Assembly: GCA_965242685.1 (NCBI GenBank)
Contig: OZ251487.1
Coordinates: 1,364,001-1,428,000 of the forward strand
DNA from: G965215055 sp965242685
GTDB lineage: Bacteria > Pseudomonadota > Gammaproteobacteria > UBA4575
Reading direction: 5' to 3'
DNA length: 64,000 bases
Shown here: positions 56,804 through 64,000 of the stretch, one piece after another
How the letters are laid out: each line of letters opens with the position of its first letter
Position numbering within the stretch: position 1 is the stretch's first letter
Made by a program: the position numbers and the translations under genes
The notes under the pieces: generated by a model
What the model saw: the letters and a program-made list of their open reading frames with translations, nothing else
The model's database searches: none
What the model was told of the DNA's origin: nothing

Positions 56804-59800
56804 ATGACCAAACAAAAATACATCTCACCCATCGCCATTGACCTGGGGGCGAAGAATACGGGCGTTTACTTTGCCCACTATCAAGAAGGAAGCTCCCTTG
56901 ACGATATCGAGGAGAGAGCAGGCAAGGTTTATCAGCTTGATAAAAATAGCTATACCCTGCTGATGGCAGAGAGAACTGCCGCACGCCATCAACGGCGCGG
57001 CTATGATCGTCGGCAGATGGTCAAGCGACTGTTCAAGTTGATTTGGGAAAAGCACTTCAAACTACCTTGGGACAAAGACGTACAGCAGACCATCAGTTTC
57101 CTGCTCAATCGTCGCGGGTTCAGCTTTCTGACCGAAGAATACGATACCGAAGAATTACGCCGATTTCCGCAAGAAGCGTATGACAAGTTGCCGGATGAGT
57201 TGAAAGAAGGAATTAAGCCAAATAATGAAGGTGAGTGTGACTTTGCCGGTGAAATTAATAAATGGACTGAAGAAGGCGTTGAAGCAGTAGAAGAAAAATT
57301 TGACGCCATAAACAGCGAACCGAAACGAATCAGGCAGAGGCAGGTATTTATCGAAAGAACGAAAAAATTGAAGGAGTATTGCGAGTTACGCAAAAAAGGC
57401 GAGGAAATTAAAGAGAATAACAAAGCAAGAATAAACCTTTCAAAGTTGTCAAAATGGATACTGGAAGAATGGCATCAAGGAAATGTCGAGGGATTGCCCC
57501 CGATTCCTTTGGACGGCAAGGTTGTTGATGACATGGTTGCCCACTTGAACAAAAAGGATCAAGAGGCGGCACAAACGATCCTGGATAGCCTGCCGGATGT
57601 TTCCGAAGAGGAAAAAGAGCTAAAAAAATCATGTTGGAATTTCAAGAAAAAGATAGAAGATTTTAAACTAGATAAAGCAGACTTCACCCAACCAGAAACC
57701 CACCTCCACCACCTCGCCTTTGCCCTTCATAAAACGCTTAATGAGCTTCAGTCAGGCGGTCGTCATCGCAGTAAGTATTTCAAGGAAATTGGAGACGTAT
57801 TAAACAACGAGTCCCACACGCACGGTTATCTAAAACGGTTTTGCAAGAGGCTGAACAACGGAGGTGATTATCAACCGCTGAATGTAGAAAAACTTTGCAA
57901 CCTCATCGGCCATCTCAGCAACTTGGAATTAAAGCCTTTGCGGAAATACTTTAACGATAGAAGGCATAAAAATGGCGATCACTGGGATGAGAACAAGCTT
58001 ACAGAGAAATTTGCAAACTGGATTCTGAGAGAGTGGCGCGTCAATCCGCAAAAAGACAAGCTCAAAGCGAAAGGCGAACAGTACGATTACAACAAACTCA
58101 AAAATAAATGGCAGAACAAGTCCGGCAAAGTCGTCGATTTCTGGCTGGATACTGACCCCAACTTGACGATTCCACCTTACCAGGACAACAACAACCGCCG
58201 TCCGCCGAAGTGCCAAAGCCTGATACTTAACGTTGGCTATCTTGATGCCAAATACCCTGCTTGGGAAAGCTGGACACAACAGCTTAAGGATAAGGAAGAG
58301 GCACAAGACCATCTTGAGGATTATGAAGATACATTGAAAGAACTGAAAAGCGGTAAATCTAAGTCTTACTTCGGCAACGAAATCACAGGAGAACCGAAAA
58401 AAGATTCAGGCCGCCGTAGTTTCAAGCAACTTGAGGCCCGGGTACTGCAATTTATTCTTGACCGTGTAAAGGACGACGACCCATTCAAGCTGAACGAGAT
58501 CTACAGTCACGCCAAAAAATATCGCCAGCCGCAATCTACCCTCGAAAATAAAGATGAAGCAAAAGAAAAGCTGGAGAAAGCCATTGGCAACAGTGCACTG
58601 CCAGAAAAGTTAAGGACCCCGAGAAACTACGAAAATGAAGCGATATTTGAGGCCGGCACCTTTCTGCATTTGGTGTGCAAATATTACAAGCAACGGCAAA
58701 GAGCCAGAGACGGGCGAATATTTATTCATCCCGAGTACCGGTATATCAAAGGCAGGGGCTATCAAAATACCGGACGTTTTGATGATAAAAACCACCTGCT
58801 AACCTACTGCAACCACAAGCCGAGACAAAAGCGTTATCAACTGTTGGATGACTTGGCGGGCTTGCTACAGGTATCACCTGACAAATTAGAAGAATATGTT
58901 GAAAAACATGTTAAGGGGCAAGACGGGACAGAGATAGATGAAAAAATTGTTGCATGGCTGAGTGGTATTGCAGCACTGAAAACAAAGTGTGGGGACGCGG
59001 CAAAAGAGCAAAAGGATCGCCGCGGCAGCCTGAAATTGGACATCCAGAGCGTGTTTGGACTTATTTACCATAACCATAAAAAACAGAGTGAATCACCCTC
59101 CGATAAAGAAGTCGAAAAAATCTTGAAAAAATCCAAAGTTTCCGATGCTCTCAAACTATATCGCTTTTGCAAGAGAGCCAAAGAGCTGTGCCTGAATATT
59201 ACAGAGGGCTTATACGACGACTCAGACGACGACTCAAGACAACAGCAGTGGGAGAAGGACTTGAGTAGAAATCCGGCCCGTGCCGTGTACTTTCTTGCCC
59301 AGATCAACAACCTCGCCTTCAAGGAACGCAGCGGCAATGCCACCACCTGTGCGGTGTGCAGTGCGGACAATGCCCGGCGTATGATGCAAAGGAAAACAAC
59401 CGGAGATGAGGACGGCACTGCCGCCAAAGCAGCGCGTCTTCCCGCCATTCCTACCCGCCTGATCGATGGTGCGGTGATGCGCATGGCGCGTATTGTCGGG
59501 GGTGCGATTGCCAAAGACAAATGGGAAAAGATAAAAGCTGCACTGGAGCAAGGTAATGAGGTGTGCGTTCCGATTATCACCGAGTCAAACCAGTTTGAGT
59601 TTGAACCGTCAAGAGAAGAATTAGTAAAAAGTCAAAGAACTAAGCCAAGAAAAGGAAAAGTCTTGCAACGCGGTGGAGACGAAGATCGCTTTGATAAGAA
59701 AAAAGAACGTATTAAAGAAGATGGTTCAGGGATTTGTCCGTATACGGGCAACCAGATAGGGGACAAAGGAGAAATTGATCACATTATCCCGCGCCGCTCT

Positions 59801-61996
59801 GAATGGGGCACTCTCAATGATGAAGCAAACCTGATATGGGCAAGTCGTGTTGGCAATCAGCATAAAAATAATATCCCTCTATCACTTGCCGATTTAAAAC
59901 CTAACTATAAACAAGCTCAGTTTTCTGATTGTGTTCAAGGTTGGACGGATGATAAGGAAATTGAAAACTGGATTATTGAAACAATCGGTGACGAAAGCGG
60001 TGACGAATTCAAATTCGGCCAATATCGCAGCTTCATCAATCTAAAACCCGACGAGCAAAAAGCCTTTCGCCACGCCCTTTTCTTACAGGGACATTCTTTA
60101 CGTGAAAAAATCATCGGTGCCATTAATAATCGCAATCGCGCCTTGGTCAACGGCACTCAACGTTACTTTGCTGAAGTATTGGCAAACGACCTTTACAAAA
60201 AAGCCAAGAGCGTTGGCAAACATAAACGGTTGTCGTTTGATTATTTTGGAATTAGTGCGGATGTTGGTAGCAGTAAAATTGACATCCCTTCTGTTAGGAA
60301 AAAATTACAAGAAAATCCAGCTCACCCAGAACTGCAACTTCACAAAAAAGATAATGGAGTCCAAACAACTTATTCGCATCTAATTGATGCCAAGATAGCA
60401 TTTATGATCGCCTTAAGTGAACATAATAGGCAGGGTAGCTTGAAAGTGAATGCTAAACGTATCTCGCCGTTTGACGATGAGTATATTGACGAAAACAGGG
60501 AACCGCATGACTTGTATGGAAACATCAAAATTCCCGTAGGGGAGTTTGATAAATCGGAGGGAAAACTAGAACGGCACAAACCGAAAAAAGACTTTTTTAC
60601 TCACAGAGTTCTGTTTGACTCTAATGCGGGGGCTTGGCATTTCTTAAAACTGATAGAAATAGAGACAAGTGATAAACCGATTTATCTAAAGGGATTTTTA
60701 GACTTAACCGCACTTAAATCATGTTTAAGAGAAGATGATTGGCAGGATGCGATAAATAAGCAGTACGGACATAACGATGGTAACGGGAAATTTTCCCCCT
60801 ACGGTAAATTATTATCTGAAAAAGACAAAAAGGTGATCGATCTTTATAAAAACCAGTTTGGTTACCAGAATGAAAAGCAACAGTGGCCTAAAGTCATGAT
60901 TGAAAATCAAAAGCTGGGCGGCAATTATTTCACCATTCGCCTGCACCAGATTGACAAAACCAAAGTGGCAAAATTTTTACTTGAACATTTCAATACTAAA
61001 AGTGACCCGAACAACTGGAAGGATGAAGACTGTAAAATCTTTACTCAACTACAGAATCTTTGGTATTTCACTAAGCGTGAGAGTTTAATTGATCAGCAGA
61101 AACCTAACTTTTCATATAAGCCCGATAAATTAAAGACAGGTGGTTTTATTAACCCTTCACTGCTAAAGGCATGGAAAGAACTTAACGACAAGTGGCGTGA
61201 TTTTATTAGGAAAAATGATGAAACCAAGTATCTTGAGTTTTTAAAAGATCATTTTCTTGACAACAAACAAGATCATCCTCATCAAAGAGTACGCAAAAAT
61301 TTTTCTCTCCCGGTAAAGAGTACAGGGCAAGGTTTTATGTTGATCAAGAGAAACTCGTGGAATGGCGAGGTAATCCACCAGTGTCAATCTCAAAAAGATG
61401 GTGATGAGGGTGTGGGATTATATAAAAAATACATTGAGCAAACCGGAAAGGTAGTGGATGTTCTGACCCCTTATTTCAGGTCTGAGGGCATTGTTTTGAT
61501 GAGAAAGATCAAAGAATTAAAAGGTACCTTACAACCACTTGATAATCTGCAACCAGTAGACGAGAAGGAATGGTATCGTTTGCGTGTACCTTCGGATTTA
61601 GAAGCTAAGATAGAAAGTATCGAGAACCGCTATCAATCGAAAGGGGACTCAAATTACAGGGTAAGGTTCAAGCAAGAAGTAAGCATGGAAGACTTGATTG
61701 GGCTGATGTTTAATGGTTACCAAATTGACGAGCTTAAAGTGAGTACAGGGGCGCAACAAAAAGCTAAAGAATTTTTCTCTAATAGTGAGAATCAATTCTT
61801 GTCTGCTCAGGAAGCAAAAAAGAAATTGGAAGATGAACGTGACTCTCTTAGCCAGATAAAAAATAGTGATCTGACAACGGAACAAAAAGAAAATAAACAA
61901 TTTTTCAAGAAGTGGCTTGAATGCTTGAACAGCATCCAACCAGATAAAAGAACATTGTGCTATAAGCGGGGGGTAGGACTAAAAATAGAAAGCTGA
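56804..61996 (+). CDS. cas9: Type II-B Cas9 (Csx12 family), 1730 aa
   Basis: RNA-guided nuclease of the Francisella/Legionella II-B type. RuvC-I is at the N-terminus (PIAIDLGAKNTG, Asp13). An arginine-rich bridge helix follows (RTAARHQRRGYDRRQ), then a long recognition region in which a conserved HHLAFALHKTLNE-type segment, LSNLELKPLRKYFNDR and YKQRQRARDGR closely resemble Francisella Cas9. RuvC-II Glu927 is in VPIITESN, HNH His993 in EIDHIIPRR, and RuvC-III His1192/Asp1195 in SHLIDA. All catalytic residues are intact and length exceeds the 1629 aa of Francisella Cas9. Clearly AT-richer than neighbours. No Shine-Dalgarno before ATG 56804. Its stop is followed by a 230-base gap before cas1. 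Confidence 0.95.
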   Translation: MTKQKYISPIAIDLGAKNTGVYFAHYQEGSSLDDIEERAGKVYQLDKNSYTLLMAERTAARHQRRGYDRRQMVKRLFKLIWEKHFKLPWDKDVQQTISFLLNRRGFSFLTEEYDTEELRRFPQEAYDKLPDELKEGIKPNNEGECDFAGEINKWTEEGVEAVEEKFDAINSEPKRIRQRQVFIERTKKLKEYCELRKKGEEIKENNKARINLSKLSKWILEEWHQGNVEGLPPIPLDGKVVDDMVAHLNKKDQEAAQTILDSLPDVSEEEKELKKSCWNFKKKIEDFKLDKADFTQPETHLHHLAFALHKTLNELQSGGRHRSKYFKEIGDVLNNESHTHGYLKRFCKRLNNGGDYQPLNVEKLCNLIGHLSNLELKPLRKYFNDRRHKNGDHWDENKLTEKFANWILREWRVNPQKDKLKAKGEQYDYNKLKNKWQNKSGKVVDFWLDTDPNLTIPPYQDNNNRRPPKCQSLILNVGYLDAKYPAWESWTQQLKDKEEAQDHLEDYEDTLKELKSGKSKSYFGNEITGEPKKDSGRRSFKQLEARVLQFILDRVKDDDPFKLNEIYSHAKKYRQPQSTLENKDEAKEKLEKAIGNSALPEKLRTPRNYENEAIFEAGTFLHLVCKYYKQRQRARDGRIFIHPEYRYIKGRGYQNTGRFDDKNHLLTYCNHKPRQKRYQLLDDLAGLLQVSPDKLEEYVEKHVKGQDGTEIDEKIVAWLSGIAALKTKCGDAAKEQKDRRGSLKLDIQSVFGLIYHNHKKQSESPSDKEVEKILKKSKVSDALKLYRFCKRAKELCLNITEGLYDDSDDDSRQQQWEKDLSRNPARAVYFLAQINNLAFKERSGNATTCAVCSADNARRMMQRKTTGDEDGTAAKAARLPAIPTRLIDGAVMRMARIVGGAIAKDKWEKIKAALEQGNEVCVPIITESNQFEFEPSREELVKSQRTKPRKGKVLQRGGDEDRFDKKKERIKEDGSGICPYTGNQIGDKGEIDHIIPRRSEWGTLNDEANLIWASRVGNQHKNNIPLSLADLKPNYKQAQFSDCVQGWTDDKEIENWIIETIGDESGDEFKFGQYRSFINLKPDEQKAFRHALFLQGHSLREKIIGAINNRNRALVNGTQRYFAEVLANDLYKKAKSVGKHKRLSFDYFGISADVGSSKIDIPSVRKKLQENPAHPELQLHKKDNGVQTTYSHLIDAKIAFMIALSEHNRQGSLKVNAKRISPFDDEYIDENREPHDLYGNIKIPVGEFDKSEGKLERHKPKKDFFTHRVLFDSNAGAWHFLKLIEIETSDKPIYLKGFLDLTALKSCLREDDWQDAINKQYGHNDGNGKFSPYGKLLSEKDKKVIDLYKNQFGYQNEKQQWPKVMIENQKLGGNYFTIRLHQIDKTKVAKFLLEHFNTKSDPNNWKDEDCKIFTQLQNLWYFTKRESLIDQQKPNFSYKPDKLKTGGFINPSLLKAWKELNDKWRDFIRKNDETKYLEFLKDHFLDNKQDHPHQRVRKNFSLPVKSTGQGFMLIKRNSWNGEVIHQCQSQKDGDEGVGLYKKYIEQTGKVVDVLTPYFRSEGIVLMRKIKELKGTLQPLDNLQPVDEKEWYRLRVPSDLEAKIESIENRYQSKGDSNYRVRFKQEVSMEDLIGLMFNGYQIDELKVSTGAQQKAKEFFSNSENQFLSAQEAKKKLEDERDSLSQIKNSDLTTEQKENKQFFKKWLECLNSIQPDKRTLCYKRGVGLKIES

Positions 61997-62003
61997 ACCC
62001 CCC
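61968..62003 (+). other. Inverted repeat across the cas9 stop codon
   Basis: GGGGGGT (61968-61974) and ACCCCCC (61997-62003) can form a 7-bp stem with a 22-base loop containing the last codons and the stop of cas9. No T-run follows, so it is not a typical Rho-independent terminator. It may protect the 3' end or mark the start of the downstream C-rich tract. Confidence 0.5.
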
Positions 62004-62054
62004 AATCACTCTTAAAACCTCAACCCCCACCTTCCTCAAACATCTCCACCCCCC
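61996..62054 (+). promoter_or_regulatory. 59-nt G-free C-rich tract, candidate Rho utilisation site
   Basis: Between the cas9 stop and base 62055 there is no G at all, with 32 C of 59 bases, including runs of five to six C at 61998, 62024 and 62049. Such a C>G, unstructured stretch just after a stop codon is the hallmark of Rho-dependent termination sites. On the minus strand it is G-rich with three runs of five or more. Confidence 0.45.
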
Positions 62055-62090
62055 GCCTTTCTTGCGGTCTTGACCCGTGCTGCCGCGACA

Positions 62091-62191
62091 GACAGAAATT
62101 GAACTTGCAGTAAATTGCCGTTATCCTGCAACGGCTTCAAAAAAATGGATATGCTGCCCGGGGATTCGTACACCGGGCAAGGTGAGTTTTT
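62091..62191 (+). ncRNA. Candidate structured RNA between cas9 and cas1 (possible tracrRNA)
   Basis: Inverted repeats: TTGCAG (62105-62110)/CTGCAA (62126-62131), the overlapping alternative GCCGTT (62117-62122)/AACGGC (62130-62135), and TGCCCGG (62155-62161)/CCGGGCA (62173-62179), with TTTTT at 62187-62191. An upstream GAAAT at 62095-62099 could be the end of an anti-repeat facing a GTTTC-starting repeat, the family style of II-B arrays. The order anti-repeat, hairpins, T-run matches tracrRNAs. Without the array this cannot be tested here. A degraded gene or attenuator is possible. Confidence 0.4.
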
Positions 62192-62226
62192 GGAAGACAT
62201 GGATATGGAACGGACGAAGGACCGAA

Positions 62227-63183
62227 ATGAAGCACCTCGTTATCGGTGATTATGGGGCTTTTCTGGGGCTGAACAGTCATCGCCTGGCAGTCAAACAGGA
62301 TGGCGAAGTCAGGCATTATCCGCTCAACCGCCTCTGTACCGTATCCGTCGCCAAACGCGGCGTCAGCGTCTCCAGCGATCTGATCGAGGCCTTCAGTCAT
62401 CGCGGAATCAAGCTGTTTTTCCTGGATTTTCGCGGCGTCGCGCACTCGGCAATTCTGGGCCAATCGCAACACGGCGTAGTAGCGGTACGCACGGCACAAA
62501 TGGCATTTTGTCAGCGAGATCCCTTGCCGCTATCCAAAAAGATCGTGATCGGCAAGATCAAAAATCAGCGCGCCGTATTAAATCACCTGGGCAAATATCA
62601 TCGACATCCCGCATTGCGTACCGCCGCCGAAGAGCTGCTGTCGAACGCGGATAAGGCGGCAAGGGCGCGAGACGTGGAAACCTTGCTGGGTTTTGAGGGC
62701 GCCAGTGCCAACGCCTACTTTCAAAGCCTGCGCGAGGCCCGGCTATTTTCCTCCTCGTTCCAAAGACGCGAGGGCCGCGGCAGCCGCGAGATCAACAACG
62801 CCATGCTCAACCTGGGATATGCGGTACTGAGCAGCTACATCCTTAACGCCATCGTCAACGCCGGTTTAGAGCCTTATCTCGGCATCCTGCACGGAAGACG
62901 GCCGGGAAAGATGGCGCTGGTGCTTGACATAATGGAAGAATACCGCGCCTGGGTGGTGGATCGCGCCGTAGTGAAATTGCGCACCCGTAGCGAAGGCCGG
63001 GAAATCCTGGATATTGACCTGCGAAAAGCACTGATCGCCGAAGTGCAGCGCACCTGCGCCAGAAAATACCTCTACCGAAGGAAAAAACACAAGCTGGAAC
63101 ACATCATGCAAAGACAGATTTATCGGCTGTGCGGACATTTCCACGGCGAAAAAACCTACCGGCCTTACCTGTTCAAGTGGTGA
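62227..63183 (+). CDS. cas1: Cas1, spacer-integration nuclease
   Basis: 318 aa from ATG 62227, preceded by GAAGGA; the frame upstream to 62077 is open but unlike Cas1. Active-site residues Glu157 (GFEGASANAYF), His222 (GILHGRR) and Asp234 (LVLDIMEEYR) are intact. With Cas2 it integrates new spacers into the array. GC-rich, unlike cas9. cas2 starts 13 bases after the stop, so cas1-cas2-cas4 form a tight adaptation unit. Confidence 0.95.
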   Translation: MKHLVIGDYGAFLGLNSHRLAVKQDGEVRHYPLNRLCTVSVAKRGVSVSSDLIEAFSHRGIKLFFLDFRGVAHSAILGQSQHGVVAVRTAQMAFCQRDPLPLSKKIVIGKIKNQRAVLNHLGKYHRHPALRTAAEELLSNADKAARARDVETLLGFEGASANAYFQSLREARLFSSSFQRREGRGSREINNAMLNLGYAVLSSYILNAIVNAGLEPYLGILHGRRPGKMALVLDIMEEYRAWVVDRAVVKLRTRSEGREILDIDLRKALIAEVQRTCARKYLYRRKKHKLEHIMQRQIYRLCGHFHGEKTYRPYLFKW

Positions 63184-63196
63184 TGGGGTACGAGGT

Positions 63197-63496
63197 ATGA
63201 GCTATCCCCTGCGTCAGGAATACCTGATCAGCTACGACGTGGAAGACAACAAAATCCGCACACGTGTTTTCAAAGAGCTGGGCAAATACGGACTGAAGCC
63301 GGTGCAAAAATCCGTGTTTTGGGGCTATTTGACCATGGCCGAGATCAAGGCCATCAAACGCTATCTAAACGAAAAACTGGAAAAAGACGACAAGGCCTTT
63401 GTCACGCATACCAACTTTAACGGCCGCGGACAAAGCTACTTTTTCGGCCATGAAAAAACAGACTTCAGTGACTGGGATGAAGCCGGATTCATATAG
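63197..63496 (+). CDS. cas2: Cas2
   Basis: 99 aa, ferredoxin-like fold: beta strand with the conserved Asp14 (LISYDVEDNK), followed by KPVQKSVFWGYL. Structural partner of Cas1 in the integration complex. Its 3' end overlaps the probable start of cas4 by 20 bases. Confidence 0.93.
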   Translation: MSYPLRQEYLISYDVEDNKIRTRVFKELGKYGLKPVQKSVFWGYLTMAEIKAIKRYLNEKLEKDDKAFVTHTNFNGRGQSYFFGHEKTDFSDWDEAGFI

Positions 63497-64000
63497 CGTG
63501 CCGGTGAATCTGATTCGCCAATGGTGTTACTGCCCGCGAGTCGTCTACTACCTGGAGCTGATGGAAGTTGCGGTTCAGCGCCCGACGTGGGTCAAACAGG
63601 GAGAAGACTTTCACCGGCGCGAGGAAAAACTGTGGCAACGGCGCAATCTATCCAGGTTCAACCTGGCATCCGGAAAAACGCACCACAACCTTGCCATGCG
63701 AGATACGGGGCTTGGCCTTCACGGTATCGTCGACATGGCCATTGAAACCGACGAGGCGGTGTACGCAGTTGAATTTAAATTGTCGCCAAACAGCAAAAAA
63801 CGCGGCGACGTGTTGCAGTTATCGGCATACGCCATGTTGCTGGAACGACATTTCTCCAAACCGGGCACGGTCGGTTTTCTGGCCGGCGGCGGCAAGGTGC
63901 TACACGAAGTCACAATCGACCGGGAAAAGCGTCGGGGCGTGTTGGCAATCGCGGATGACATCAGACAAATGCTAGAGAGAGGCACAAAACCCGATTCCAG
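63477..64000 (+). CDS. cas4: Cas4, adaptation exonuclease (3' end cut by window)
   Basis: At least 174 residues, truncated by the window end. ATG 63477 is preferred, overlapping cas2 by 20 bases; GTG 63498 right after the cas2 stop is the alternative. An N-terminal cysteine (WCYCPRVVYY) for the iron-sulfur cluster is followed by RecB-nuclease motifs: GIVDMAIE (Asp), VEFKLS (Glu-x-Lys) and QLSAYAMLLE (Gln/Tyr). Three C-terminal cluster cysteines are expected beyond the window. Cas4 trims prespacers and is the marker that separates type II-B from II-A and II-C. Confidence 0.9.
   Translation, partial: MKPDSYSVPVNLIRQWCYCPRVVYYLELMEVAVQRPTWVKQGEDFHRREEKLWQRRNLSRFNLASGKTHHNLAMRDTGLGLHGIVDMAIETDEAVYAVEFKLSPNSKKRGDVLQLSAYAMLLERHFSKPGTVGFLAGGGKVLHEVTIDREKRRGVLAIADDIRQMLERGTKPDS

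Noticed and set aside
62077..62226. 50-residue N-terminal extension of Cas1
   Set aside because: Cas1 families begin at the beta-strand starting MKHLVIGDYG; the extension is not protein-like and spans the inverted repeats.
63990..64000. CRISPR array inside the window
   Set aside because: No direct repeats with spacers are present; the window ends within cas4, and the bioB minisatellite has no spacers.

Overview
The window looks like chromosome of a sulfur-oxidising gammaproteobacterium. It opens with the 3' part of an oxidative-type dsr cluster (dsrK-J-O-P-N-R). Housekeeping gene orders typical of Gammaproteobacteria follow (aroK-aroB, dnaG-rpoD, coaBC-dut-algC-argB). There are no transposases, integrases or rRNA genes. 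Base composition is moderately GC-rich in most genes. Clear AT-rich departures are seen in the nrdA upstream region, one half of the hsdS gene and the cas9 gene.

Layout. 1-5349: dsr genes for the membrane complex DsrKJOP, siroheme amidation and maturation. 5366-8153: a complete three-gene type II Zorya anti-phage system (zorA-zorB-zorE, minus strand), with a 29-codon single-membrane-span ORF upstream of zorA. 8529-10627: a NarX/NarL-like two-component pair with no visible membrane segment in the sensor. 10693-11433: an S24/LexA-fold regulator and an AT-rich control region with a perfect palindrome, DnaA-box and NrdR-box candidates. 11434-15529: class Ia ribonucleotide reductase. 15635-22489: an SDR enzyme and glutamate synthase gltB-gltD. 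22553-23902: an orphan type I restriction specificity gene (hsdS). 23910-30 kb: bioC-bioH, plsY, tsaD, rpsU-yqeY and hemE. 29-38.5 kb: PBP1a, aroK-aroB-dgt, dnaG, rpoD and a CAU tRNA. 38.6-45.9 kb: alanine dehydrogenase, pyruvate dehydrogenase aceE-aceF, a patatin-like phospholipase and ppk2. 45.9-56.7 kb: argB, algC, dut, coaBC, radC, bioF-bioB, comF, aroE-ubiA and hemB. 56804-64000: a type II-B CRISPR-Cas operon (cas9 of 1730 aa, cas1, cas2, cas4). Cas4 is cut by the window end and no CRISPR array is inside the window.

The metabolic genes fit a sulfur-oxidising lifestyle: stored sulfur is oxidised by reverse Dsr, and the siroheme supply runs through hemB, hemE and dsrN. Three defence-related loci (Zorya, orphan HsdS, type II-B CRISPR) sit as separate insertions between housekeeping genes rather than in one island. 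The most unusual stretch is the 230-bp gap between cas9 and cas1. It holds a 59-nt G-free, C-rich tract followed by strong inverted repeats and a T-run. I propose it may contain a Rho-dependent termination site and a tracrRNA-like or other small RNA; this is inference from sequence only.
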